From the NCBI GenBank assembly GCA_038224615.1, contig JBBRFH010000026.1, forward strand, positions 1-19,518: DNA of 19,518 bases, given 5' to 3'. A program made the position numbers and the translations under genes. This DNA comes from JBBRFH01 sp038224615. GTDB taxonomy: Bacteria; Planctomycetota; Phycisphaerae; Tepidisphaerales; Tepidisphaeraceae. The notes beneath the pieces were generated by a model that was given only the letters and a program-made list of their open reading frames with translations, did not search any database and had not been told where the DNA came from. This document shows, piece by piece, positions 13,661 to 19,518 of this stretch. How positions within the stretch are numbered: position 1 is the first letter of the stretch; each line of letters starts with the position of its first letter.

Positions 13661-14608
13661 CTAAGCGGGCTGGACTTCTGGACCTTTGCGCGTTGCCGGT
13701 TGACCCCCGCCGCAGATAAGCCCCGTCGCGATCATGAGCAGGCCGGCGCCGCAGAAATAAATCTGCCGGTGCATGTCGAGGAACCACCGCCCGAGGAACC
13801 CGCCGGCGGGCTGGTATGCCGGTACGGCGGGCGGTGGGTCGATCGAGACCAGGCCGAACGGAGACATGCCGTACTTGTCGTGGTGCGGCGGGAGGTTGGC
13901 GATCTTCGCGTCCGGGCGGGTCAGCCGCAGTTGCCGCATCGCCAACCGCTCGGCGAGGGTCGGGTCCGAACTCACCCGTTCAAGAAATTCCTTGTTCACT
14001 TCCGACTGCCGCTCGAAGTAGGTGACGTCGCGGTTGATCTTCTGCAGCTCGTGCATCGCGCGCCGATTTTCATCTGCCGCAGGGACGAGCAGGGCACAGG
14101 CAACGATGCCGATCCCCGCGAATACCAGCGGCAACGTCCACCACGCACCGGTGCGACCGGGGGAGCAGACAACCCCATCCGATTCTGCGTCGATTTCCTC
14201 CGACAAGACGACATCGTCCTGCGCCACGCACGCCGATCCCTGCGGGGTCGGATCCGACTCCATGGGAACTGGCGCACTGGCAGGCCTGAGCGCCCGGACG
14301 GGGCGAGTAGATCCTTCGCTTCGCTCAGGATGACAGGGCGCGTCGGCGTCGACTGGAGTCTTCGGCGCGACTTGGTTTTCTGCTTCAGCATCCTTCGACT
14401 TCAGGATCGCCGCGATCGGATCACCGACAAACTTGATCGGGGTGTGCTCGTCCTCGACCAACTCGAACGGCGTGTCCGCTTCCGACTGCGCCGCGTCGGG
14501 CGGCAGGGGCGCGTCGGCGTCCTGCGGTTCGACCTGCAGCGCATCGATCGGGTCCGCCGGGCCGGCGATGGTCAGGTCGAGGTCGGCGGGCGCGTCCGTG
14601 CGTTCCAT
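13661..14608 (-). CDS. FtsB/DivIC-like membrane coiled-coil protein
   Basis: The 315-residue protein is not confidently recognised by sequence. It has an acidic, Asp/Ala/Pro-rich N-terminal half (to about 150), a membrane segment WWTLPLVFAGIGIVACALLV, and a coiled-coil-like stretch (NRRAMHELQKINRDVTYFER onward). Next comes DPTLAERLAMRQLRLTRPDA, a Pro-rich linker and a second hydrophobic segment near the C-terminus. Membrane segment, then coiled coil, then a short LAMRQL/PDA end recalls FtsB/DivIC, and eno-ftsB adjacency is known in other bacteria. The extra second segment is unusual. I start at ATG 14608; an upstream ATG at 14659 would read through the heptamer repeat. Two mobile-type repeats sit in frame in the N-terminal half and encode PCHPERSEGST and SDPTPQGSA, so that half appears to tolerate insertions. 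No Shine-Dalgarno is visible. Confidence 0.6.
   Translation of the reverse strand: MERTDAPADLDLTIAGPADPIDALQVEPQDADAPLPPDAAQSEADTPFELVEDEHTPIKFVGDPIAAILKSKDAEAENQVAPKTPVDADAPCHPERSEGSTRPVRALRPASAPVPMESDPTPQGSACVAQDDVVLSEEIDAESDGVVCSPGRTGAWWTLPLVFAGIGIVACALLVPAADENRRAMHELQKINRDVTYFERQSEVNKEFLERVSSDPTLAERLAMRQLRLTRPDAKIANLPPHHDKYGMSPFGLVSIDPPPAVPAYQPAGGFLGRWFLDMHRQIYFCGAGLLMIATGLICGGGQPATRKGPEVQPA
14229..14254. repeat. GC-rich hairpin repeat (copy C)
   Basis: The core is CCGATCCC-TGC-GGGGTCGG: the same 8-bp stem as copy B with one C-to-T change that leaves a G-U pair. It lies in frame inside the FtsB-like gene and encodes DPTPQGSA, the same peptide and frame as at the end of tsaB. Confidence 0.85.
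14310..14336. repeat. Dispersed repeat encoding HPERSEGS-type peptide
   Basis: Plus-strand GATCCTTCGCTTCGCTCAGG plus GATGACA. This sequence, read in various frames as HPERSEGS, LSEAKDL or SFASLRMT, is a familiar dispersed palindrome in many bacterial phyla. ATCCT and AGGAT form its ends. Here it lies in frame inside the FtsB-like gene and is translated PCHPERSEGST. Confidence 0.8.
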
Positions 14609-14684
14609 AGTCGATAGCCAATAGCCGATAGTCGATAGCCGATGCAGGACTTCTGCCATCGACTATCAACTATCGACCATCAAC
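14607..14684. repeat. Heptamer array with inverted half (copy 2)
   Basis: The left half has five 7-base units of the form ATAGYCR (ATAGTCG, ATAGCCA, ATAGCCG, ATAGTCG, ATAGCCG), starting at the FtsB-like start codon. The right half (14657-14684) carries the reverse-oriented units CATCGAC TATCAAC TATCGAC CATCAAC. The halves can pair over about 20 bp with three mismatches, around a loop near CAGGACTTCTG. It fills almost the whole gap between eno and the FtsB-like gene. Confidence 0.8.
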
Positions 14685-14689
14685 TCCTC

Positions 14690-15976
14690 TTACTTATTCC
14701 ACAGCTTTCCGCCGTAGACAGCGCGGTCGCCGAGCTGTTCTTCGATGCGGATGAGCTGGTTGTACTTGGCGACACGGTCCGAGCGGGCCGGGGCACCGGT
14801 CTTGATCTGGCCGCAATTGGTCGCGACCGCGATGTCGGCGATCGTGGCGTCCTCGGTTTCGCCCGAGCGATGGCTGAGCACCGCCGAGTAACCGTTGCGA
14901 ATCGCCATGTTGACCGCCGCCAGCGTCTCGCTGAGCGTGCCGATCTGGTTGACCTTCACCAGGATGCTGTTGGCGGTCTTGGTCTTGATGCCCTTTTCGA
15001 GGAACTTCACGTTGGTCACGAAAAGGTCGTCGCCGACCAACTGCACCTTGTTGCCGACGCGGTCGGTGAACAGCTTCCAGCCGGCCCAGTCGTTCTCGGC
15101 GCAGCCGTCTTCGATCGAGCGGATCGGGTACTTCTCGATCCACTTGCTCCAGTAGTCGACCATCTGCTCGCTGGTCAGGATCTTGTCCGGCGCGCTCTTG
15201 AAGAACTTGTAGCCCTTCTTCTTCGCGTCCCACAGTTCGCTGCTGGCCGGATCGAGCGCGATGAAAACCTGCTTGCCCGGCTCGTAGCCGGCGGCAACGA
15301 TCGCGTCGATGATGACCTTCAGCGCGTCTTCATTGTCTTTCAGGTTCGGCGCGAAACCGCCTTCGTCACCGACAGCAGTGCTCAGCTTCTGCTTGTGCAG
15401 CACGCCCTTGAGCGCGTGGTAGATCTCGACGCCGGCGGTGAACGCCTCGGTGAAGCTGTCGAAGCCCCACGGCTGGATCATGAATTCCTGGAAGTCGATG
15501 TTGTTGTCCGCGTGCTTGCCGCCGTTGATGATGTTCATCATCGGCACAGGCAGCGTGATCGCGCCCGGTCCACCGAGATAGCGGTACAGCGGCAGGCCGC
15601 ACAGTTCGGCGGCGGCGTGGGCGACAGCGAGCGAGACGCCGAGGATGCCGTTGGCGCCGAGCTTGCCCTTGTTGGGCGTGCCATCAAGCTCGTTCATCAG
15701 GTTGTCGATCTCTTCCTGGCTGCGCGGGTCAAGCCCGACCAGCTCCGGCGCGATCTTGGTGTTGACGTTGGCGACCGCCTTGGTGACGCCCTTGCCGAGC
15801 AGCACCTTCTTGTCGCCGTCGCGCAGCTCGACCGCTTCGTGTTCGCCCGTCGACGCGCCCGAGGGGACGATCGCCCGGCCGAGGATGCCGTTCTCGAGGA
15901 TGACATCAACTTCGACGGTCGGGTTACCACGACTGTCGAACACCTGACGGGCAATGACGGATTCAATCGCGCTCAT
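14690..15976 (-). CDS. eno: Enolase (phosphopyruvate hydratase)
   Basis: Interconverts 2-phosphoglycerate and phosphoenolpyruvate in glycolysis and gluconeogenesis. The 428-residue protein is full length. Landmarks in order: VIARQVFDSRGNPTVEVDV at the N-terminus, the mobile loop VPSGASTGEHEAVELRDGD, GVSLAVAHAAAE, the catalytic-Glu motif VGDEGGFAPNL, and the Mg ligands in ALDPASSELWD, SIEDGCAENDW and VGDDLFVTN. The catalytic Lys lies in SILVKVNQIGTLSE, followed by LSHRSGETED. The ATG at 15976 has a good Shine-Dalgarno (AGAAGG, 15984-15989, 7-base spacer). It probably heads the operon running through the FtsB-like gene and tsaB. A 514-bp divergent region lies upstream. Confidence 0.98.
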   Translation of the reverse strand: MSAIESVIARQVFDSRGNPTVEVDVILENGILGRAIVPSGASTGEHEAVELRDGDKKVLLGKGVTKAVANVNTKIAPELVGLDPRSQEEIDNLMNELDGTPNKGKLGANGILGVSLAVAHAAAELCGLPLYRYLGGPGAITLPVPMMNIINGGKHADNNIDFQEFMIQPWGFDSFTEAFTAGVEIYHALKGVLHKQKLSTAVGDEGGFAPNLKDNEDALKVIIDAIVAAGYEPGKQVFIALDPASSELWDAKKKGYKFFKSAPDKILTSEQMVDYWSKWIEKYPIRSIEDGCAENDWAGWKLFTDRVGNKVQLVGDDLFVTNVKFLEKGIKTKTANSILVKVNQIGTLSETLAAVNMAIRNGYSAVLSHRSGETEDATIADIAVATNCGQIKTGAPARSDRVAKYNQLIRIEEQLGDRAVYGGKLWNK

Positions 15977-16120
15977 GAAGAAACCTTCTTTCGTTTATCG
16001 GACGCTTAGAGAACGTAGCTCAAATAAAGACCAAACGATCCGCGAGTGTAGGGACCGGCGAACCTTCGTCAACGCCCGGAAACCCCCCGCCCCGCAGGTC
16101 GGACCCCGCGCCACGGCCGT

Positions 16121-16239
16121 TGTAACATTTTGTAACATTGCTTCGTTCGCCCCGGTCGCTAATTTCAAGCCCGGCCATGGCTTGCGCCGCGCACACCCGA
16201 TGCACAGGGGTGCTACATCGTGTGACACATGTAACATCG
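16121..16239. promoter_or_regulatory. Cluster of TGTAACAT-type decamers, candidate operators
   Basis: TGTAACATTT (16121-16130) and TGTAACATTG (16131-16140) are adjacent direct repeats spaced one helical turn apart. TGCTACATCG (16211-16220) and TGTAACATCG (16230-16239) are related copies in the same orientation. Such spacing suits a DNA-binding protein. The cluster lies 145-265 bp upstream of enolase and 250-370 bp upstream of the 717-residue gene. Confidence 0.35.
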
Positions 16240-16295
16240 GCTTTCGTGGGTCGAAGTGAGCGATCTGTGCGCATGAGGCCTCCGTATATACAGGG

Positions 16296-16329
16296 CTGTT
16301 GCGCCGTTCGGGCTTGGTTCGCGCAACAG
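16296..16329. other. 9-bp perfect inverted repeat
   Basis: CTGTTGCGC (16296-16304) is the exact reverse complement of GCGCAACAG (16321-16329), with a 16-base loop. It is followed by no T-run. It could be an operator or a hairpin in the leader of the 717-residue gene. Confidence 0.4.
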
Positions 16330-16376
16330 GGTGGCCGTAAGTCGTGCTGCCGTCGGATAAGATTTTGTGAATTCCG

Positions 16377-16409
16377 CCCGGATTCGCCCGCCGACCCGTT
16401 GCGCGATTC
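16377..16409. repeat. 33-bp repeat (copy 1)
   Basis: It starts CCCGGATTCGCCCGCC and ends GTTGCGCGATTC. The same 33 bases occur exactly at 18694-18726 in the same orientation, so the two copies bracket the 717-residue gene. This copy is 81 bp before that gene's GTG. Confidence 0.88.
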
Positions 16410-16490
16410 GGATCAAGTGAGCGCGGCGGCTCGCGGTGGCCGCGGTATGCCGCTAAACTCGGCGTCGAAGTACTCCTACGGGAAATCCAA

Positions 16491-18644
16491 GTGCACCGAA
16501 TACCGTATGCCTCGCTCGGCGTTGCGTTCCTGATCGCGTTCATTTCGTCGGCAGCGTTCGCACAGGTCGCGACCCGACCGAAATCCGCTACCCAGTACGA
16601 CGCGCGCGACGCGTATCTGGCGTCAAACCGAAGAGAGCTGATCGAGGACGGTTACAAAAAGGTCGGCAAGCGTGACCCCGCGTGGGACGCCGCCGCGATC
16701 GCATTTCTGGATCGAATGGCTGTCCGACTCGCTGATCGAAGCGTGACAGAGTGGTATCGAAGCGACGCGGATACGTCCGACACGACCATGCTCCGATTGG
16801 CTGATCGTGCACTCAAGGCGGGTTGTTCAGATCCGATGGTCGTGCATTGTCGCGCTACGGTTAATGACGAGGTATCGGAGCGCGGTTGTCCCGACGACGT
16901 GCTGGCTTCGCTGCCCCCAGTGCTGGCCGGTCCGTACTCGCCACTCCGCAAATACTTGGCTACGAAGCGGCTCGCCATGTCGCGGAACTTTCATGACAGC
17001 CGAAACGGCGCGGCCGTGCGAAACCAGATGAAAGAGTTGTGGCCGAAATACCTCGCGGAGTATCTCAGCAGCCCGGTGGCTGATCCGGTCGAGATACGAT
17101 TCCGCTACAAGATTTTCACCGATGCTTTCGCCAATGCCCCGCTGGATCGCGAGCGGTTTGTCGTGGTGCTGCGCAAGCAAAATGCCGTCGACCCATGGCT
17201 GATGCACATGCTGAACGGTTCAAATGAGATCGGCTTGGGCTGGGGGGCGCGGGGCGGCGGGGCGGCCGACACCGTTACGCAAGACGGCTGGGCCACGTTG
17301 TTGGAGCACATGGCGAAGGCACGCGAAGAGTTTACGGCCGCGTACGCGTTGCATCCCACGTTTCCTGAAGCGGCCCAATCGATGATTGTCGTGGCAATGG
17401 GTGCAGGGGCTCAGCTGCATGAAACGCCTCGCAAATGGTTTGACCTCGCCATCGAGGCGCAGTTTGACCACATGGAGAGTTGGTCCGCCTTTGCCACCAC
17501 GCTGCGACCACGGTGGTATGGCAGCACGCAGGAGATGTACCAGTTGGGATGCGAGGCGATGCGAACGCGCCGATTCGACACCGCCGTCCCGTATTACCTC
17601 ATCGTACTGTTGGAAGGCATCGCGCAGGACGAGGATGCAGGTCCCAAATATGATTTCTATTTGCGACCGGGCGTGCGGACGAACATTGATGCGGTTTTCG
17701 ATGGGTATCTAGCGACCGCTCACCCTGGTGTGACCTCGGATACACTGCTTGCGCGTAAGGCCGTTTTTGCCTACCGGTGCGCCCAATACGAGGTGGTCAC
17801 GAAGTTGCTCGTGCAACTGGGTGATAAGGTAGACGCGGCGATCTTCACGAAATACGGGCTCGTCTTGAGCGCGGTCAGAGTCGAGTGCGATGCAATCGCG
17901 TCGGACAAAGGCGACGAAGTCCGCGCAGCGATGCACGCCGAAAGCGCCGGCGATTTCGGGGACGCCGCCAAGCAATGGGCTGCACTTGACGCCAGGCTGC
18001 CTGCGAAGCACCAGGCGCGCCCATTTGTTGCCCGACACCTGTACTGGAGTACTGTGGGTGATTCGCTGGCGCGAGGCCAGCTCACCCCGCTTCCGCTACG
18101 CACGCCCGACGATCTCGTCGCTTGGACTGTGATTGCGGGGACCAACTGGGGCCCGTCCGACGGCGTCCTGACGGTAAAAGATTACAAGGGCTCGATTATG
18201 TACGGTCAGGAACTCCCGCACGATCGCGAGACGGAACTGGAATTTCTGCTGACCTGCGCGGACATACCCGCGGACGAGGTCGTGCCCACCTTTGGCATCT
18301 CCCTCCAAGACGTATCGGCAGACCGCTTGGTACGCTGCGATGTCTATCCACGGCGAGGTCAGGTCCAGATCGAATCGAAGTCGGCGACCTATGCCCCGCC
18401 GGGCCGAACCGAACCGTTCAAACCTGACGAGTGGCACAAGCTCTCGATTCGACAGGTTGCGAACAAGATCAGTGTGGCCGTGGACGGGACTTGGCTCATC
18501 ATAGATCGCCCTAACGGCTGGCTTCTGCGCGGCCGCTCTGTTGTGGGAATCGAGTGCGTCGAACCGTCAAGGCCAAGCGATACCGTGAAAGTGCGGAATC
18601 TGACGGTAAAGGCAATTGGCGGTCACGATGCGAAGGGCGGGTAG
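16491..18644 (+). CDS. Exported DUF4034-like protein with C-terminal lectin-like domain
   Basis: The 717-residue protein begins with a signal peptide: MHRIPYASLG, a hydrophobic core, and AFA-Q with probable cleavage after residue 24. The middle is helical and rich in Trp, Arg and Ala. LRPRWYGSTQEMYQLGCEAM near residues 338-357, followed by RRFDTAVPYYLIVL, resembles the PRWxGSxxxM signature I associate with DUF4034-type proteins of planctomycetes; this is a by-eye resemblance. From about 545 the protein changes to beta-rich sequence (YGQELPHDRETELEF, WHKLSIRQVANKISVAVDG, VGIECV), which looks like a LamG/DUF1080-type concanavalin fold. Function is unknown; a periplasmic or surface binding role is inferred. 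The start is GTG 16491 with GGGA 7 bases upstream. It is bracketed by exact 33-bp repeats and looks less GC-biased in codon use than eno or tag. Confidence 0.75.
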   Translation: MHRIPYASLGVAFLIAFISSAAFAQVATRPKSATQYDARDAYLASNRRELIEDGYKKVGKRDPAWDAAAIAFLDRMAVRLADRSVTEWYRSDADTSDTTMLRLADRALKAGCSDPMVVHCRATVNDEVSERGCPDDVLASLPPVLAGPYSPLRKYLATKRLAMSRNFHDSRNGAAVRNQMKELWPKYLAEYLSSPVADPVEIRFRYKIFTDAFANAPLDRERFVVVLRKQNAVDPWLMHMLNGSNEIGLGWGARGGGAADTVTQDGWATLLEHMAKAREEFTAAYALHPTFPEAAQSMIVVAMGAGAQLHETPRKWFDLAIEAQFDHMESWSAFATTLRPRWYGSTQEMYQLGCEAMRTRRFDTAVPYYLIVLLEGIAQDEDAGPKYDFYLRPGVRTNIDAVFDGYLATAHPGVTSDTLLARKAVFAYRCAQYEVVTKLLVQLGDKVDAAIFTKYGLVLSAVRVECDAIASDKGDEVRAAMHAESAGDFGDAAKQWAALDARLPAKHQARPFVARHLYWSTVGDSLARGQLTPLPLRTPDDLVAWTVIAGTNWGPSDGVLTVKDYKGSIMYGQELPHDRETELEFLLTCADIPADEVVPTFGISLQDVSADRLVRCDVYPRRGQVQIESKSATYAPPGRTEPFKPDEWHKLSIRQVANKISVAVDGTWLIIDRPNGWLLRGRSVVGIECVEPSRPSDTVKVRNLTVKAIGGHDAKGG

Positions 18645-18693
18645 AAATGCGCTCCCGTGACCCCCGCTCGCGGTAGTGTCCTCGTCGAATCCC

Positions 18694-18726
18694 CCCGGAT
18701 TCGCCCGCCGACCCGTTGCGCGATTC
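18694..18726. repeat. 33-bp repeat (copy 2)
   Basis: Identical to 16377-16409. With the next bases the ends CCCGGATTCG and CGATTCCGGG can pair with one mismatch, so this copy can form a hairpin around a 17-base GC-rich loop. It lies 49 bp after the 717-residue gene and 25 bp before the tag start. Confidence 0.88.
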
Positions 18727-18751
18727 CGGGATGACCCGCAAGGGCTACGTC

Positions 18752-19318
18752 ATGACCGACAAACCGCGCTGCGCCTGGGCTCCGCTCGACAAGCCCGACT
18801 ACGTCCTCTACCACGACACCCAGTGGGGCAGGCCCGTTCACGACGACCGGATGCTCTTCGAGATGCTCATCCTCGAAGGTGCCCAGGCCGGCCTGAGCTG
18901 GTACACGATCCTGAAGCGTCGCGACGGCTACCGCAAAGCGTTCAAGCAATTCGATCCCGCCAAGGTCGCCAAGATGACCGAAGCCGAACTGGAAAACCTG
19001 CTGCTGAACCGCGACATCATCCGCAACCGGCTGAAGGTTTTTGCCGCGCGCAAGAACGCGCAAGCCTTCCTCGCGATCCAGGATGAGTTCGGCTCGTTCG
19101 ACCACTACGTCTGGTCATTCGTCGGCGGCAAGCCCAAGGTGAATCGCCCGCGGTCGATGAAGGAAATCCAACCGACCTCGCCCGAATCCGATGCGCTTTC
19201 CAAGGACCTGAAAAAGCGAGGCATGACATTCGTCGGCTCGACCATCATCTACGCCTACATGCAGGCGGTGGGGATGGTGAACGATCACACGCAGGATTGC
19301 TTCTGCGCGACCAAATAG
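18752..19318 (+). CDS. tag: DNA-3-methyladenine glycosylase I
   Basis: Removes 3-methyladenine from alkylated DNA, the first step of base excision repair. From the ATG at 18752 the protein has 188 residues (E. coli Tag has 187). Zinc ligands fit the family: Cys7 (RCAWA), His21 (YHDTQWG), and His179 plus Cys183 near the C-terminus (HTQDC). The catalytic-pocket Glu is Glu42 in LILEGAQAGLSWYTILKRR. FVGSTIIYAYMQAVGMVNDH is the expected final helix. Earlier in-frame ATGs at 18716 and 18731 exist, but the first lies inside the 33-bp repeat. AAGGG about 8 bases before 18752 and the family start support the chosen ATG. The gene is downstream of the exported protein gene, in the same direction, 107 bp away. 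Confidence 0.95.
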   Translation: MTDKPRCAWAPLDKPDYVLYHDTQWGRPVHDDRMLFEMLILEGAQAGLSWYTILKRRDGYRKAFKQFDPAKVAKMTEAELENLLLNRDIIRNRLKVFAARKNAQAFLAIQDEFGSFDHYVWSFVGGKPKVNRPRSMKEIQPTSPESDALSKDLKKRGMTFVGSTIIYAYMQAVGMVNDHTQDCFCATK

Positions 19319-19518
19319 TGAATGACGAAACCAGAAATCCGAATGATACGTTTCCGGTGTGAAACCCGCGCACCGGCACAAAGGGTCGAATGTCGAGTAG
19401 TGATCAGGCCCGGATTGCGTTGCGAGAACAATGCGAGCCGCGAAGATGCGAAGAGCGCGATGATCAACGCGAAGGGAAATATCAAAAAATACGCATGCTT
19501 CGCGTCTGCCTTCGCGCT
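19319..19518. repeat. Repeat-rich tail with CGCGAAG elements
   Basis: After tag there is no supported gene. GAATGA recurs at 19320 and 19341 within a GAATGACGAAA...ATCCGAATGA stretch, like degenerate dispersed repeats. CGCGAAG occurs at 19439-19445 and 19468-19474, and its inverse CTTCGCG at 19498-19504 and 19510-19516. Together they could form a hairpin; the window ends here. A 66-codon minus-strand frame over this stretch is made of these repeats and is not called. Confidence 0.5.

Larger units (their letters stand above)
15977..16490. other. Long divergent intergenic region
   Basis: This 514-bp gap separates enolase (minus) from the 717-residue gene (plus). I see no credible gene in it. 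It holds the TGTAACAT motif cluster (16121-16239), a 9-bp inverted repeat (16296-16329) and one copy of a 33-bp repeat (16377-16409). It should contain promoters for both flanking genes, but I cannot place -35/-10 boxes with confidence. A minus-strand frame of 182 codons here overlaps these elements, lacks any motif and is not called. Confidence 0.55.

Noticed and set aside
14607..14684. CRISPR array
   Set aside because: Repeat units are only 7 bases, contiguous, with no spacers, and no cas gene is present.
14642..16009. 455-codon plus-strand open frame opposite enolase
   Set aside because: It is exactly antisense to enolase, with Val/Asp/Ala/Arg-rich low-complexity translation typical of GC-rich shadows and no family motif.
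15995..16543. 182-codon minus-strand open frame in the divergent region
   Set aside because: It runs over the repeat copy, the TGTAACAT cluster and the start of the 717-residue gene; its translation is Arg/Thr/Pro-rich without a motif, and it ends next to the enolase Shine-Dalgarno.
16377..18726. Insertion sequence or integron cassette bounded by the 33-bp repeats
   Set aside because: The repeats are direct, not terminal inverted repeats. The enclosed gene is not a transposase or integrase, and no attC-like core or target duplication is visible.
19285..19485. 66-codon hydrophobic minus-strand frame after tag
   Set aside because: The hydrophobic start is read from CTTCGCG-type repeats and the rest overlaps the 3' end of tag; no Shine-Dalgarno.

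Overview
The window looks like chromosomal DNA from a GC-rich planctomycete, most likely of the Phycisphaerae/Tepidisphaerales type. This is an inference from four things: a PEP-CTERM sorting tail, an ECF sigma factor with a very long C-terminal extension, a large exported DUF4034-like protein, and many short palindromic repeats between and inside genes. There is no rRNA, tRNA, transposase, phage gene or CRISPR array. Housekeeping genes dominate, with a few accessory genes and an unusual density of small dispersed repeats.

Layout. (1) 350-5004, minus strand: an acyl-CoA dehydrogenase-like protein, a TlyA/FtsJ-type methyltransferase without an S4 domain, myo-inositol-1-phosphate synthase, a probable 28-residue small ORF with a consensus Shine-Dalgarno, and tRNA pseudouridine synthase TruD. 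(2) 5051-9771, plus strand: methionyl-tRNA synthetase, a membrane-anchored SGNH hydrolase, and a PilB/GspE-type ATPase with an N-terminal FHA domain. (3) 9778-15976, minus strand: read in the direction of transcription, enolase, an FtsB/DivIC-like membrane protein, TsaB, a giant ECF sigma factor ending in a PEP-CTERM signal, and a UPF0175/DUF3368 antitoxin-toxin pair. (4) 16491-19318, plus strand: a 717-residue exported DUF4034-like protein and 3-methyladenine DNA glycosylase I.

How the genes relate. Most encode translation and tRNA modification (metG, truD, tsaB, a TlyA-like methyltransferase), central metabolism (eno, ino1) or DNA repair (tag). The eno to FtsB-like order recalls the eno-ftsB neighbourhood of other bacteria. 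The strongest candidate for an undescribed system is the 712-residue sigma factor at 10562-12700. It joins cytoplasmic sigma regions 2 and 4, one predicted membrane segment, a Pro/Ser-rich linker, a beta-rich outer domain and a PEP-CTERM anchor in one chain, so it could be a one-piece envelope-sensing transcription factor.

At least five repeat families are visible: a heptamer array (3218-3260, 14607-14684), a GC-rich hairpin in three copies (3898, 12848, 14229), a 22-bp hairpin flanking the SGNH gene, a 33-bp repeat flanking the 717-residue gene, and the widespread element encoding HPERSEGS-type peptides (14310). Several lie in frame inside proteins or supply gene termini. All functional calls come from reading motifs by eye; no database search was run.
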